64,000 bases of DNA, from NCBI GenBank assembly GCA_009995595.1, contig JAACPE010000001.1:806001-870000 (forward strand), written 5' to 3'. The position numbers were made by a program, and so were the translations under genes. Every line of letters starts with the position of its first letter. Positions within the stretch are counted from its first letter, which is position 1. Below, one piece after another: positions 52,764 through 62,869 of this stretch. This DNA comes from Alphaproteobacteria bacterium. GTDB taxonomy: Bacteria; Pseudomonadota; Alphaproteobacteria; Micavibrionales; Micavibrionaceae. The notes under the pieces were generated by a model. It searched no databases. It saw only the letters and a program-made list of their open reading frames with translations, and was not told the origin of the DNA.

Positions 52764-55341
52764 CGGAGGGATCAGCAGCCTGCACCTCGGCTTGAGCCTG
52801 ACGTTTTTTATTATGGGTTACACGCTCTGCTGGGAATACTAGGGTGACTGTTGTACCTACACCTTTTTGTGACACAAGCTCTAGTTCACCACCATGAAGA
52901 CGCATTAAGGATTTCACTAATGTTAAACCCAAACCTGTACCTGATTTTGAACGGCTATGTTCTGTATTCAGTTGACCAAACGGTGACAGAGCCTTTTCAA
53001 TCTCATCTTCATGCAAACCCACTCCCGTATCTGTGATTGATAAACGCAATTTACCATTTGAATCAATTTCAGAGTGAATCGTCATGACAGCGTTTTCAGG
53101 GCTGAACTTAACAGCATTCGACACAAGGTTAATCAACATCTGTTTAACGGCTTGCGCCTCACCTACCAAGCCTAAAGAGGTATCAATCACCTTGTTGTGA
53201 ACCTGCATTTTATTTTGACGGATTTTAGTCCCCAATAGCATAAGCGTATTTGATACGATCTCGCTAATGTTTATATGCCCTTCATTAAGAGAGCGATCGC
53301 CCGCTTCAATACGAGAAACATCTAAAATTTCGTTGATAATCTGCAAAAGACGATTACCGCTTTGAAAAATATTGTCGGAATATTCAACATATTCTTTTTG
53401 CGCGATGTCACCAAAGGCTTGGTTCTTGATAATTTCAGAAAAACCAATAATAGAGTTCAGCGGCGTTCTTAATTCGTGGCTCATATTTGCCAAAAACTCA
53501 GATTTAGAACGGTTAGCAAGGTCAGAGCTCACCTTTTCTTCTTTTAATGCAAGCTCTGCTTTTTTACGCTGATCAATATCTTCCATGCTACCCTCGAAAA
53601 ATAAAAGAGTACCATCATCATCATAAACGGGGCGCACATTTTCACTCACCCATATAATAGAACCATCATGTTTGCGTATACGTATTTCTTCAAAGCCAGC
53701 GGCCTTTGACGCAACAATAGACTGCAAGAAACGTTCACGCTTGACATCATCAACATAGATTTCATTATTAACATTCTGCACATTGCGTAGCATATCTTCA
53801 GGAGATTTATACCCCAAAATAAAGGCCATAGAAGGGTTTGCGCTTAAATACTGTCCTTCTGGAGTGACTTGGTAAATACCAGCTGCCGCATTTTCAACAA
53901 TTGCGCGATATTTCTTTTCGGCTTCACTGAGTGCTTGCTCGGCGCGGCGGCGCTCTTCAACATCTGTGATCGTTCCTACAATCCGCAAATCTTTATTCTC
54001 ATCTTGACGGATCATTGAGATTGTAAGCTCAACGGCGCGGAATGTTCCATTAGAAGTTCTGAGACGTGTAAACGCACGATAAGGTTGTTTTTGACCTTTT
54101 ATCAGGAGTTCAAAATTACGCTTTTGTTCCTCTTGATCTTGAGAATAGAGCATATCAAAAAAGATACGCCCAATAGATTGATCCGTCGCAAATCCCGTTA
54201 CTTTTTTCCATGTTTCATTGATAAAAACAATTTTTCCATCCACACCCAGCTCGAAAATAATATCGCTTACCGCATTAATGATCGCACGGTTTTCACGTGC
54301 TGATTTTTGGATCATGTTATTTAGACGCTCACGCTCGCTCATTTCTTGGCTAAGTTCATAATTTTTATAAGCAAGTTCTTTATTCATACCCGACAACTTG
54401 ATCGACTGACGTTGATTGTTACGCACATAAAGAGTTCCGATAAGCGTCAGTGTTAAACCGAATAACAGCATAAGAAACGGAATTTTTCGTAAGAAAGACT
54501 CTCGCCCTTGAATAATTAAATTAATTTGGCAATTAATATCGCGACCAAGAAAATTGAAGTTAAAGAAATGCACTGTTTCATCAGTGCGACGCGTTAAATC
54601 AGCACTGTTATCTTTTGCAGTAAATTCAAAGAAAGATTCGCTCGATGTTTTATCTATTGCATTAAAATAGCTAATTGAGGTTTTCTTTTCTAACCAAGAC
54701 ATTTCTATAAAGTTTTGAAAATTTGTAATTCCAATCAAAAGACCATCTTTATTTTCGTGATTTTTTGCCCTATACATAACTCCAAAATACTTACTATCAA
54801 TAATATTTTCTAAGCTCTCATCTAACGTAAGCATAAAACGGCTATCCGATTTTTGCCCCTTAAAGCTATCAAGCATTTTATCAATCACTTGTGCATCTTC
54901 ACGAGGATTACTGGCAAAAGAGTCAATTTTTTTATAAACCTGCTGGTTAAGCTGTGCTGAATCTTCCAAATCATCAACCCACCAAATTTGGTCGAAATAC
55001 TTCGTTTTTTCAGGAGATTGCGAGAGGTACCTGCGTAATTTTTCGTGGCTCATACCATCAGCAATCTGAATGGTGTAAGAGAGAGAAAATAAAGCATTTT
55101 CTGCTAACTCAAAATTCTGTATTGCCTTCTCTTCAACCTGCTCTATGGTCTGCGCGAGATCATCACGAACAATTTCTTCAATAAAAATGCTTAAGGTCGC
55201 AAAAGCTGTTATCGTCAAAATAAGTCCATTTATAAACACCATAAGCTGCGCCATGTTGCTCGAAAGCCACCCGTTGCTGCTCTTTATGGGATCCGGCACT
55301 GCAAGACCAGGTCTATAATTATCATTACCGACTAAAGACAT
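52747..55341 (-). CDS. Membrane-bound PAS sensor histidine kinase
   Basis: 864 residues. Membrane helix near 30-52, periplasmic sensor region to ~285, second helix ~287-310 (FLMLLFGLTLTLIGTLYV), coiled linker, PAS/PAC one (~350-460, ISDIIFELGVDGKIVFINET-like), PAS/PAC two (~475-590), HisKA with phosphorylated His in FLANMSHELRTPLNSIIGFS (~635), HATPase (NLVSNAVKFSPENA, DTGVGLHEDE, GTGLGLTLVKSLMRLHGG). No receiver domain or cognate regulator adjoins. Resembles the PleC/DivJ-type alphaproteobacterial kinases in architecture, but signal and pathway are unknown. Confidence 0.92.
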   Translation of the reverse strand: MSLVGNDNYRPGLAVPDPIKSSNGWLSSNMAQLMVFINGLILTITAFATLSIFIEEIVRDDLAQTIEQVEEKAIQNFELAENALFSLSYTIQIADGMSHEKLRRYLSQSPEKTKYFDQIWWVDDLEDSAQLNQQVYKKIDSFASNPREDAQVIDKMLDSFKGQKSDSRFMLTLDESLENIIDSKYFGVMYRAKNHENKDGLLIGITNFQNFIEMSWLEKKTSISYFNAIDKTSSESFFEFTAKDNSADLTRRTDETVHFFNFNFLGRDINCQINLIIQGRESFLRKIPFLMLLFGLTLTLIGTLYVRNNQRQSIKLSGMNKELAYKNYELSQEMSERERLNNMIQKSARENRAIINAVSDIIFELGVDGKIVFINETWKKVTGFATDQSIGRIFFDMLYSQDQEEQKRNFELLIKGQKQPYRAFTRLRTSNGTFRAVELTISMIRQDENKDLRIVGTITDVEERRRAEQALSEAEKKYRAIVENAAAGIYQVTPEGQYLSANPSMAFILGYKSPEDMLRNVQNVNNEIYVDDVKRERFLQSIVASKAAGFEEIRIRKHDGSIIWVSENVRPVYDDDGTLLFFEGSMEDIDQRKKAELALKEEKVSSDLANRSKSEFLANMSHELRTPLNSIIGFSEIIKNQAFGDIAQKEYVEYSDNIFQSGNRLLQIINEILDVSRIEAGDRSLNEGHINISEIVSNTLMLLGTKIRQNKMQVHNKVIDTSLGLVGEAQAVKQMLINLVSNAVKFSPENAVMTIHSEIDSNGKLRLSITDTGVGLHEDEIEKALSPFGQLNTEHSRSKSGTGLGLTLVKSLMRLHGGELELVSQKGVGTTVTLVFPAERVTHNKKRQAQAEVQAADPSVKEEI

Positions 55342-55523
55342 AGATATCTCAACGTTATCTTGTTAATTTTATAGAAATACCCATAGATACACCGCGAAAT
55401 ACCATAGTCGCACTATAATATCATGCTACAAAGGTATTAATAGAGTACTAATAAAATCGAGATAAAGATAAGAAAATAGGGAGTTATTTCAACTTGTTAG
55501 GGTAATTCTAGCTAATAATCCGA

Positions 55524-55550
55524 TTGACCAACTTCATTATTTTTTATAAA
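55524..55550 (+). promoter_or_regulatory. Possible csaA promoter
   Basis: TTGACC (55524-55529) and TATAAA (55545-55550), 15-bp spacer, 23 bp before the csaA start. The spacer is short. The rest of the 231-bp divergent gap (55342-55572) shows nothing else I can support. Confidence 0.35.
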
Positions 55551-55572
55551 CGAACTGCAAAAGGGCAAGGCA

Positions 55573-55908
55573 ATGACCATTACATATGATGATTTTTTAA
55601 ACGTAGATATACGTGTCGGTGAGATTATAGAAGCAAAAGATTTCCCAGAAGCTCGCCGCCCCGCCTACCAGTTACGTATAAATTTTGGCGATGAAATAGG
55701 CATTAAAAAAACATCAGCTCAGATTACTCAAAACTATACTTTAGAGTCATTACAGGGCAAATATGTAGCTGCTGTTATCAATTTTCCGCCAAAGCAAATT
55801 GGTCCCTTTATGTCAGAAGTTCTTGTATTAGGCTTCATGGACGAAAATAATAATGTCACTCTCGTATCACCAGACAAAGCTGTCCCATTAGGGGGGCGCT
55901 TACATTAA
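55573..55908 (+). CDS. csaA: tRNA-binding export-associated chaperone CsaA
   Basis: 111 residues, single OB-fold tRNA-binding domain (YDDFLNVDIRVGEIIEAKDF, KTSAQITQNY, VAAVINFPPKQIGPFMSEVL, LVSPDKAVPLGGRLH). Matches CsaA, a homologue of the C-terminal domain of methionyl-tRNA synthetase, proposed as an export chaperone. Stands alone, in front of the convergent EnvZ-like gene. Confidence 0.93.
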   Translation: MTITYDDFLNVDIRVGEIIEAKDFPEARRPAYQLRINFGDEIGIKKTSAQITQNYTLESLQGKYVAAVINFPPKQIGPFMSEVLVLGFMDENNNVTLVSPDKAVPLGGRLH

Positions 55909-55911
55909 AGG

Positions 55912-57249
55912 CTATAACGGCAAATCTAAAATAACGCGTAAGCCTCCCATCGGGCTTTTATCTAATTCAATACTACCGCCATGCGATGAAATGATATCTT
56001 GTGCAATCGTAAGCCCTAATCCAACGCTTGCTGTTTTAACGTTGCGTGATTTATCACCGCGATAAAACGGCTTAAACACATCTTCATATTGGTCAACGCT
56101 TAAACCTTCTCCATTATCATCAATAAAAATACGAATAGAGCTCTCTTTTTTCTCTAAAGTCACCTGCACCATATCCGCAAAGCGGTCAGCGTTGGTAAGG
56201 ATATTAACAATACACCGAATGATTGCCATTTCTTTAACGGGAACCATATATTTTTCTGCAGGCGCATTTAAAATAAACTGTGCATCCAAATGGGTAACGG
56301 AATCAATCGCACGCTGTGTTAATTCTTTGAGATCAACATCCCTTGTTTCTTCACCAGCCTCACCGCGCGCAAATTGTAAGTAAGCACTAATCATTTTTTC
56401 CATGTCATTTATATCAGCCTTCATGGCTTTAACGTCATCGGTTTCCTTCATCATTTCAAGCTGAAGCTTCATCCGTGTGAGCGGCGTTCTAAGGTCGTGT
56501 GACACACCCGCCAACATCGTTGTACGCTGTTGTATTTGACGATTAATACGGTCTTTCATATCAAGAAAAGATTGCGCCGCGAGCCTGATTTCGCTTGATC
56601 CGCTTACCTTAAAGAAAGGAATATCCCGACCCTTACCAAATCGATCCGCCGCCACCGCCAAACGCCGTATAGGACGAATTTGATTACGCATAAATAAAAT
56701 CGCAACAATTAAAAGAACAAAAGACGCCCCAATCATCCAAAGTAAAAAGATATAAGACGACGAAGAAAAAATACGTTTTAGGCTAAAATTATAATTTAAA
56801 AATTGATTTTCTAATTGCACTTGAATCAGGACATCACGATCTTGCGTATTAATAGATATTTGATGCGGATAATCAATTTTGTACTCTGCCGCTTTGTCTA
56901 AAGCTTTATAAACAAGATAAGGCCATGAGTTAAATAGCGTAAATTTTGGCTTTTCTAGTTCTTTGAATGTCCCTTCTTCAGAGGTCAAAATAATTTTTAG
57001 ATTACTCTCACTCGCTTGTTGAATCTCATAAAACTGATAACGCGGAGGCTCATCCGTAACCATTTGCGTGATCGCGGCAATTTCACCCATAACACCATCG
57101 ACCAAACGCCGTGTGACCTCATCCCAATATCGATCCAAGAATACAAAAATTGTGATAATTTGAATAAGCAAAACAGGCACGGTTAAAATTAAAAGTGAAC
57201 GTGCAAATAATCCTTTAGGCATGATTGATCTTATGATCCGAGTACTCAC
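55912..57249 (-). CDS. EnvZ-type sensor histidine kinase
   Basis: 445 residues, beginning with GTG at 57249, which has GAGG 6 nt upstream. First membrane helix (ARSLLILTVPVLLIQIITIF, about 16-36), periplasmic part to ~165, second helix (~168-190, FLLWMIGASFVLLIVAILFM), HAMP (RNQIRPIRRLAVAADRFGKG), HisKA with GVSHDLRTPLTRMKLQLEM, and HATPase (NILTNADRFADM, DNGEGLS, GLGLTIAQDIISSHGG). The SHDLRTPLTR motif is EnvZ-like. Immediately downstream of its regulator gene (1-bp gap), so a cognate pair. Signal unknown. Confidence 0.93.
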   Translation of the reverse strand: MSTRIIRSIMPKGLFARSLLILTVPVLLIQIITIFVFLDRYWDEVTRRLVDGVMGEIAAITQMVTDEPPRYQFYEIQQASESNLKIILTSEEGTFKELEKPKFTLFNSWPYLVYKALDKAAEYKIDYPHQISINTQDRDVLIQVQLENQFLNYNFSLKRIFSSSSYIFLLWMIGASFVLLIVAILFMRNQIRPIRRLAVAADRFGKGRDIPFFKVSGSSEIRLAAQSFLDMKDRINRQIQQRTTMLAGVSHDLRTPLTRMKLQLEMMKETDDVKAMKADINDMEKMISAYLQFARGEAGEETRDVDLKELTQRAIDSVTHLDAQFILNAPAEKYMVPVKEMAIIRCIVNILTNADRFADMVQVTLEKKESSIRIFIDDNGEGLSVDQYEDVFKPFYRGDKSRNVKTASVGLGLTIAQDIISSHGGSIELDKSPMGGLRVILDLPL

Positions 57250-57250
57250 T

Positions 57251-57973
57251 TTATTCCTCCATAATTTCTGCGCGGAGCAAATATCCCTGCCCGCGCACAG
57301 TTTGTAAGTAACGCGGTCTGTTGCTGTCTTCTTCTAGTTTACGGCGCAAACGTGTTACCTGCACATCAATTGTGCGTTTATTGGGATCAAGGTTACATTG
57401 CTGCGATAAATAATCCCTACTCACCACATCCCCGGGGGTTTGCATTAAAATCTGCAATAAATTAGCTTCAACATTCGTTAAGGCGATGCGTGTTTGCCCA
57501 TCAAATAATTCTGGATGGTCAATATCAAACTGCCACTGCCCTATTTGCACCTTGGTAATTTTACTGTTTTCTTTTGGTACACGTTTTAAAACCGCATCAA
57601 TACGAAGGACCAATTCACGCGGATCAAACGGTTTAGGGATATAATCATCCGCGCCTGCCTCAAGCCCCAAAATACGATCTTCCACTTCACCCATCGCCGT
57701 AAGCAAAATTACAGGCGTTTGGTTGCCTTGGACACGAAGACTTTGAGTGAATTCAACGCCGCTATCGCCCGGCATCATAACATCGACAATCAAAATATCG
57801 AAACTATAGAGTTTCAAAAAACCCGCCGCTTCCTCTGCGCTACCTGCCACCATGGCAATATAGCCCTTTTCATTCAAATACCGCGCGACAAGGTCACGAA
57901 TGCGCTCATCATCGTCAATCACAAGGACATTGACCTTATCGGCATAATTCTCTTTTAAGATTTCTTTTTTCAC
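57251..57973 (-). CDS. OmpR-family response regulator
   Basis: 240 residues, GTG start at 57973. Receiver domain (~13-130) with acidic pocket VIDDDER, phosphorylated Asp in ILIVDVMMPGDSGVEF and Lys in DDYIPKPFDPREL; winged-helix DNA-binding domain (~140-236, LTNVEANLLQILMQTPGDVV, RTIDVQVTRLRRKLEEDSNR, YLQTVRGQGYLL). Partner of the kinase that follows. Divergent from ilvE with only 64 bp between starts. Confidence 0.95.
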   Translation of the reverse strand: MKKEILKENYADKVNVLVIDDDERIRDLVARYLNEKGYIAMVAGSAEEAAGFLKLYSFDILIVDVMMPGDSGVEFTQSLRVQGNQTPVILLTAMGEVEDRILGLEAGADDYIPKPFDPRELVLRIDAVLKRVPKENSKITKVQIGQWQFDIDHPELFDGQTRIALTNVEANLLQILMQTPGDVVSRDYLSQQCNLDPNKRTIDVQVTRLRRKLEEDSNRPRYLQTVRGQGYLLRAEIMEE

Positions 57974-58037
57974 AGTGTATAGCTATAATTCTCTTTTTAA
58001 TAAGATAACAGTAATAAAAGAATACAGGAAAATTGAT

Positions 58038-58913
58038 ATGGCTGCAGGTGATTTTAGTGATCGTGATGGATTAATCTGGATGGATGGGGAAATCATTCCA
58101 TGGCGTGATGCCAAAGTCCACGTTCTGACACATGGGTTACACTATGCTTCTTCTGTATTTGAGGGAGAACGCGCCTATGATGACAACATTTTTCGCATGC
58201 ATGACCATTCAAAACGCCTGATCCGCTCAGCTGAGCTTATTGATATGCAAATGACCCTCACCGCCGAAGAACTCGATACCGCAAAACGCGAAATTTTAGA
58301 AGCCAATAAGCTTACCAATGCCTATATCCGCCCTATTGCCTGGCGCGGCAGCGAGCAACTCGGTATTTCTGCACAAGCCACAAAAACACATGTCGCCATC
58401 GCCTGTTGGGACTGGCCGAGCTATTTCTCCCCCGAAGCGCGCGAGAAAGGCATATCGCTACAAACCTCTAAATGGGCGGCGCCCATGCCAAACACAGCCA
58501 CCACGGCGAGTAAAGCCGCAGGTCTTTATGCAACCCACACTATGTCCAAACATTCCGCAGAAGCAAAAGGGTATACAGATGCGCTTATGCTTGATTACCG
58601 TGGTTATGTGGCAGAGGCAACGGGCGCAAATATCTTTCTTGTCCAAGATGGTGTTTTGCGTACCCCCGATCCTGACTGTTTCTTGAACGGCCTCACAAGA
58701 CAAACTGTTCTCTCTCTAGCAGAGGAACTCAAAATCCCAACTGAAATATGTCATATCAAACCAGAGGAATTAAAAAACACTCAAGAAGTCTTTTTAACGG
58801 GCACAGCTGCCGAGGTGACTGCCGTGGGTAAAATTGATGATCTTGAGTTCTCAGTTGGGCCTATAACCCGCCAGCTCCGTGATGCTTACGAATCTTTAGT
58901 GCGTCAAAGATAG
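58038..58913 (+). CDS. ilvE: Branched-chain amino acid aminotransferase
   Basis: 291 residues from the ATG at 58038 (AGGAA 8 nt upstream); the frame is open from 57975 but would abut the regulator gene. Class IV PLP transaminase: WMDGEIIPWRDAKVHVLTHG, FEGERAY, catalytic Lys in TTASKAAGLYATHTMSKHSA, and YRGYVAEATGANIFLV. Last step of valine, leucine and isoleucine synthesis. No terminator recognised in the 139 bp that follow, which are AT-rich and gene-free. Confidence 0.95.
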   Translation: MAAGDFSDRDGLIWMDGEIIPWRDAKVHVLTHGLHYASSVFEGERAYDDNIFRMHDHSKRLIRSAELIDMQMTLTAEELDTAKREILEANKLTNAYIRPIAWRGSEQLGISAQATKTHVAIACWDWPSYFSPEAREKGISLQTSKWAAPMPNTATTASKAAGLYATHTMSKHSAEAKGYTDALMLDYRGYVAEATGANIFLVQDGVLRTPDPDCFLNGLTRQTVLSLAEELKIPTEICHIKPEELKNTQEVFLTGTAAEVTAVGKIDDLEFSVGPITRQLRDAYESLVRQR

Positions 58914-59052
58914 AAAAAACAAACAAAACTGCAAAAACAGCTAAGTCATTGATAAATATAATAAAATAGATATTTTTTATAGAAATTTGCTATTTCTTAA
59001 TCTTTTTAGGTAATATTAAGCATAATTACATAAAAAGAGGCTTTATCAATTA

Positions 59053-61050
59053 ATGGCAATTAGAGACCTAGACACAGCGCAGCAAGCACAGCTCATTCAA
59101 GAGTTGTCAGAGCTTATGGGCGCACCAGAAGGTCTTATTACAGCTGCTAACCTAGAAACAGTTGCTACGCGCATGTTTGCATCGGGGCAATCTTTTGATA
59201 CCCGCTCCTCTGGTACTATCGAAGACCTCATGAATGGCGAAATGCCAGAGGCAACAGACCCACAATCACAATGGAGCCAAATGGCCAGCCGCGCCATTAA
59301 TGGCCGCGCCGCTGCAGGGGACAGTATTTTCCTTCTCGAAGCTTTAGGTCGTGACGTCTATGGCGGTAATTTTGATATCGATGGAACGCTTACTGATCAA
59401 GAACTCGCAGAACTTAGCATTATTCGCAATGGCCTGGAAAATGGATTAACAATCCCTCAAATCGGCAGAGATTTTGAAGTTGCACGCTATGAACAGGCTC
59501 AGGCAGCTGCCGCCGAAGCAGAAGCGACACTTGATTCACAACAAGGTGTTCTTCAAATTCAAACACAAATGGCCGCTCTTGGTTGGATCGAAGAGTCTGA
59601 CATAACAGGAGAATGGACACGTGACCAAGCCAGAATATTGGTTGATAACACCTATTCAGATATGCGTTCACAAGAAGCCCTCATCGGTGAGCACGGCGAA
59701 CAGGGATTTTTAAACTTAACACGCGGCGCATTTACAGCTGGAGCAAATCCAAACCTGACGCTTGATATTGCTGGTGCAAATCGCCTTTTAGGTGAGTTCA
59801 CACAAGGTCAGGATTTTTCACAAATCATTTCCCAAGCTATTACCTCTGGCGATGCAGATCAAATTCGTATAGCACAGGGCTTAACAGGTCAGCGCATCAC
59901 TGGGGAATGGGATGAAGCAAGTTTAAATGCTGCTATTGAAGAATTAGAAGGTGGCGCAATCACAGAATTCCCACCATCAATGTATGGCCAAGCCAATCAG
60001 CTTATGTGGGGTGAATTACAAGAAGCATTCCAAGCAGGCACTCTTCCTCTTCCTGAAGGGGCTGACCCAAATAGTTTTGCTTTAGATCTTATGGACCCTG
60101 CCTCTCATGCTGCGTATTTTGAATTTGTAGCATCACAGCATGATCACGCCGCCGTTATCGCACAGGCCCAAGCTTTGAAAACAACAATTGGTGTTGAAGC
60201 AGCAGTCCAAGCACCAGCAGAAGCCGTTTTGGATGCAGGTGTGGAAGCAATCTATGATGCAGGAGAATCACCTTACGCTATTGAGAGCGCTGGAGCAGAA
60301 GCAGCTCTTCTGCGTTCAGAAGTTGCGCGCCTTGCAGGGGACACAGCCACTCAGTTATCAGAGCAAGAAATTGCTGTTCAAGAAATGGGCGCAGCGCTTG
60401 ATGCCGCCGAAATCAACTTTGTTGAAATGAACATGACAATGTTCAGAACAGCAGGTTATCATTTAGGAGTTGCCGGAAGTGAGCATGCCGCCATTTTCCA
60501 AGAGGGCACCGCAGCAGAACTATCTGACTTTATTACTTCACGCACCAATGAAGAGTTGTATTTCATTTTATACGATAGCAATACATCTTTATATCCGGTC
60601 ATCTCAGGCGCAATGCCAGGCGCAGGATGGCAGGACATTGTTGATGCGCGTCAAAATCTAGACATTGCGAGAGAAGAACTCGAAGCATTCCGTGCTCTCC
60701 ATGGCGAAACAGCGCCAGTTGTTGCGCCTGAAGCGGAACCAGAAGTATCACCAGAAAGACCACAACCTTTAGGCGAAGATCTTGTGGCAGGTACCGAAAC
60801 GACCGTTCAAGGCTTGATAGAAGAAGCACAAGTTGCTGCGGCAACTTATGGTTATGAGCCAGGTCAAGTAGATTACAGCTTTAGCCGTGCTTTAAGCGGA
60901 CGTGAAACTGGCATCGCAGCCGACCCAAATGTAGCCGGAAGCGTAGTCAGAGCGAGTTTCTCATCTAGTGCTTTAGGCGAAATAGCCGATATTTCAGGCC
61001 AAATACAAAGAGCTGAAATTACACGAACAGGCATGAGCTTTACAGTCTAA
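59053..61050 (+). CDS. Large acidic protein of unknown family with degenerate peptidoglycan-binding-like repeats
   Basis: 665 residues, acidic, Ala/Glu/Gln-rich, no cysteine, no signal peptide and no membrane helix. Two segments carry the same ITGEW motif: 164-200 (LQIQTQMAALGWIEESDITG) and 268-297 (IRIAQGLTGQRITGEWDEAS). Each resembles a degenerate PG_binding_1 unit (alQ-x-aLG...vtG-x-wd-x-at). A related segment sits at ~90-128. A proline-rich linker (~560-580) precedes a C-terminal ~75-residue domain ending GMSFTV. Isolated between ilvE and ychF. Possibly exported without a classical signal, or cytoplasmic; function unknown. The GAGG ribosome site lies 12 nt from the ATG, longer than usual. 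Confidence 0.7.
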   Translation: MAIRDLDTAQQAQLIQELSELMGAPEGLITAANLETVATRMFASGQSFDTRSSGTIEDLMNGEMPEATDPQSQWSQMASRAINGRAAAGDSIFLLEALGRDVYGGNFDIDGTLTDQELAELSIIRNGLENGLTIPQIGRDFEVARYEQAQAAAAEAEATLDSQQGVLQIQTQMAALGWIEESDITGEWTRDQARILVDNTYSDMRSQEALIGEHGEQGFLNLTRGAFTAGANPNLTLDIAGANRLLGEFTQGQDFSQIISQAITSGDADQIRIAQGLTGQRITGEWDEASLNAAIEELEGGAITEFPPSMYGQANQLMWGELQEAFQAGTLPLPEGADPNSFALDLMDPASHAAYFEFVASQHDHAAVIAQAQALKTTIGVEAAVQAPAEAVLDAGVEAIYDAGESPYAIESAGAEAALLRSEVARLAGDTATQLSEQEIAVQEMGAALDAAEINFVEMNMTMFRTAGYHLGVAGSEHAAIFQEGTAAELSDFITSRTNEELYFILYDSNTSLYPVISGAMPGAGWQDIVDARQNLDIAREELEAFRALHGETAPVVAPEAEPEVSPERPQPLGEDLVAGTETTVQGLIEEAQVAAATYGYEPGQVDYSFSRALSGRETGIAADPNVAGSVVRASFSSSALGEIADISGQIQRAEITRTGMSFTV

Positions 61051-61059
61051 CAAACTGCT

Positions 61060-62163
61060 CTAAACATTAAATCTAAATAAAATAATGTCCCCATTGGCAA
61101 CGATATATTCTTTGCCCTCTTGGCGCATTTTACCGGCGTCTTTTGCCCCTTGCTCACCGTTATTATTTACAAAATCATCATAGGCAATGACTTCGGCTTT
61201 AATAAAACCTTTTGTAAAATCTGTATGGATCGCCCCTGCGGCTTCTGGCGCTTTTGCACCTTTTCGGATAACCCAACTGCGCGTTTCTTTTGGTCCTACT
61301 GTGAAATAATTATGCAAGTTCAACAAATCAAATCCCTCGCGGATAATCTTATCTAATCCTGCTTCTTCCAGACCAATCGTTTCAAGGAATTCAGCGCGCT
61401 CATCGGCGCTATCTAGTTGTGCTATTTCTGATTCAATAGACGCACAAATCGTGACCGACTTTGCCCCTTTTTCAGCAGCCATCACTTCAACTTTCTTTGT
61501 CCAATCATTACCGGTCGCCGCGTCATCTTCGTTCACGTTGCAAATGTAAAGAATTGGTTTTGCCGTTAGCATCCCCATATTCTTACTCCAGCGCACCTCC
61601 TCTGGCGTCTCTGGCGTATAATCACGCGCAGGCTTACCTTCATCAAGAAGCGCTTTATATTTCAACATTAAATCATGCTGCCCTTTAAATTCTTTATCAC
61701 CGCCTTTTGCTTTACGCGCCACATTATCAATTTGCTTTTCAAGACTTTCCATGTCGGCGATGAGCAGCTCAGTCTCAATTGTTTCAGCATCCCGCACAGG
61801 GTCAACACTGCCATCGACATGAGTAATATCATCATCTTCAAAACAACGCAGAACATGAAGGATCGCATCCGTTTGACGAATATTGCCAAGAAATTGATTC
61901 CCCAGCCCCTCGCCCTTACTCGCACCTTTCACAAGGCCCGCTATATCCACAAATTCAAGTTGAGCCGGAATAATTTTGGCAGAGCCACCAATCTTGGCAA
62001 TCACTTTAAGACGGCTATCTGGTACTGCAACTTTGCCCACGTTTGGCTCAATCGTGCAAAACGGGAAATTCGCCGCCTGCGCCGCCGCTGTAGCCGTTAA
62101 CGCGTTAAAAAGCGTCGATTTTCCAACATTGGGAAGCCCTACAATACCACAATTAAAACTCAT
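61060..62163 (-). CDS. ychF: Ribosome-binding ATPase YchF (OLA1 family)
   Basis: 367 residues from the ATG at 62163 ([20 protein letters not shown]), with AAGGA 8 nt upstream; a longer frame to 62214 overlaps pth. P-loop [28 protein letters not shown], and NVNEDD in place of NKxD, so ATP rather than GTP specificity. C-terminal TGS domain ([20 protein letters not shown]). Binds the 50S subunit. Convergent with the unknown 665-residue gene. Confidence 0.96.
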   Translation of the reverse strand: MSFNCGIVGLPNVGKSTLFNALTATAAAQAANFPFCTIEPNVGKVAVPDSRLKVIAKIGGSAKIIPAQLEFVDIAGLVKGASKGEGLGNQFLGNIRQTDAILHVLRCFEDDDITHVDGSVDPVRDAETIETELLIADMESLEKQIDNVARKAKGGDKEFKGQHDLMLKYKALLDEGKPARDYTPETPEEVRWSKNMGMLTAKPILYICNVNEDDAATGNDWTKKVEVMAAEKGAKSVTICASIESEIAQLDSADERAEFLETIGLEEAGLDKIIREGFDLLNLHNYFTVGPKETRSWVIRKGAKAPEAAGAIHTDFTKGFIKAEVIAYDDFVNNNGEQGAKDAGKMRQEGKEYIVANGDIILFRFNV

Positions 62164-62179
62164 TATTTTTTCCTTTATT

Positions 62180-62764
62180 TTAAACTTTAAAATCTTCGGC
62201 AACGCGCGTCCCAAAATTGCTTTTGTTTTCTTTTAACAAATGCTCAACGTGACGCGACACGATATCAATGAAAAACGGCAAATCTTTTTTTTCATCTTTT
62301 GAAAAATCCGACAGGACATATCCACTCACACGGTTTTTATCACCAGGGTGATCAATACCCAAACGCACGCGCCAATAGTCTTTTGCGCCCTCATTGCTGG
62401 CGAGATGGTTATCTATGGATTTAATCCCATTATGCCCCCCACTACCACCGCCTTGCTTGACCTTGACCTTGAAAGCAGGAATATCAAGCTCATCATAAAA
62501 AACAATAATGTTATCGGACGGGATTTTATAAAACTTCGCGCACGCACCAACAGATTGACCAGACTCGTTCATATAAGTCATCGGCTTCAATATCACAGCC
62601 TTTTGACTGCTAATGCGCCCTTCACTTAGCGCCCCTTGAAATTTTGACTTATACTCAGGGAAATGATTATCGGCGGCAATCTGATCGACCGCCATAAAGC
62701 CAATATTATGACGATTTGCCTTATATTTATCACCTGGATTCCCAAGACCAACCAACAACCACAT
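62180..62764 (-). CDS. pth: Peptidyl-tRNA hydrolase
   Basis: 194 residues from the ATG at 62764 ([20 protein letters not shown]), the family start; the frame also opens at 62800 (MLGIFKKKK), with no better ribosome site. Catalytic His is in [51 protein letters not shown] and [20 protein letters not shown] complete the fold. Cleaves peptidyl-tRNA released from stalled ribosomes. ychF follows by 16 bp, a very common pair, and rplY precedes. Confidence 0.96.
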   Translation of the reverse strand: MWLLVGLGNPGDKYKANRHNIGFMAVDQIAADNHFPEYKSKFQGALSEGRISSQKAVILKPMTYMNESGQSVGACAKFYKIPSDNIIVFYDELDIPAFKVKVKQGGGSGGHNGIKSIDNHLASNEGAKDYWRVRLGIDHPGDKNRVSGYVLSDFSKDEKKDLPFFIDIVSRHVEHLLKENKSNFGTRVAEDFKV

Positions 62765-62817
62765 ATCGCCAATCTTCTTCTTTTTAAAAATACCCAACAT
62801 AGGACGTTATAAACAAA

Positions 62818-62848
62818 AAAAGAGGACACTGAAAGAGCGCCCTCTTTT
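62818..62848 (-). terminator. Intrinsic terminator between rplY and pth
   Basis: AAAAGAGG (62848-62841) pairs with CCTCTTTT (62825-62818) on the minus strand around a 15-nt loop, followed by further T residues. It lies 21 bp after the rplY stop. Confidence 0.75.
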
Positions 62849-62869
62849 AAAATTAAACATAAGAAGAAA

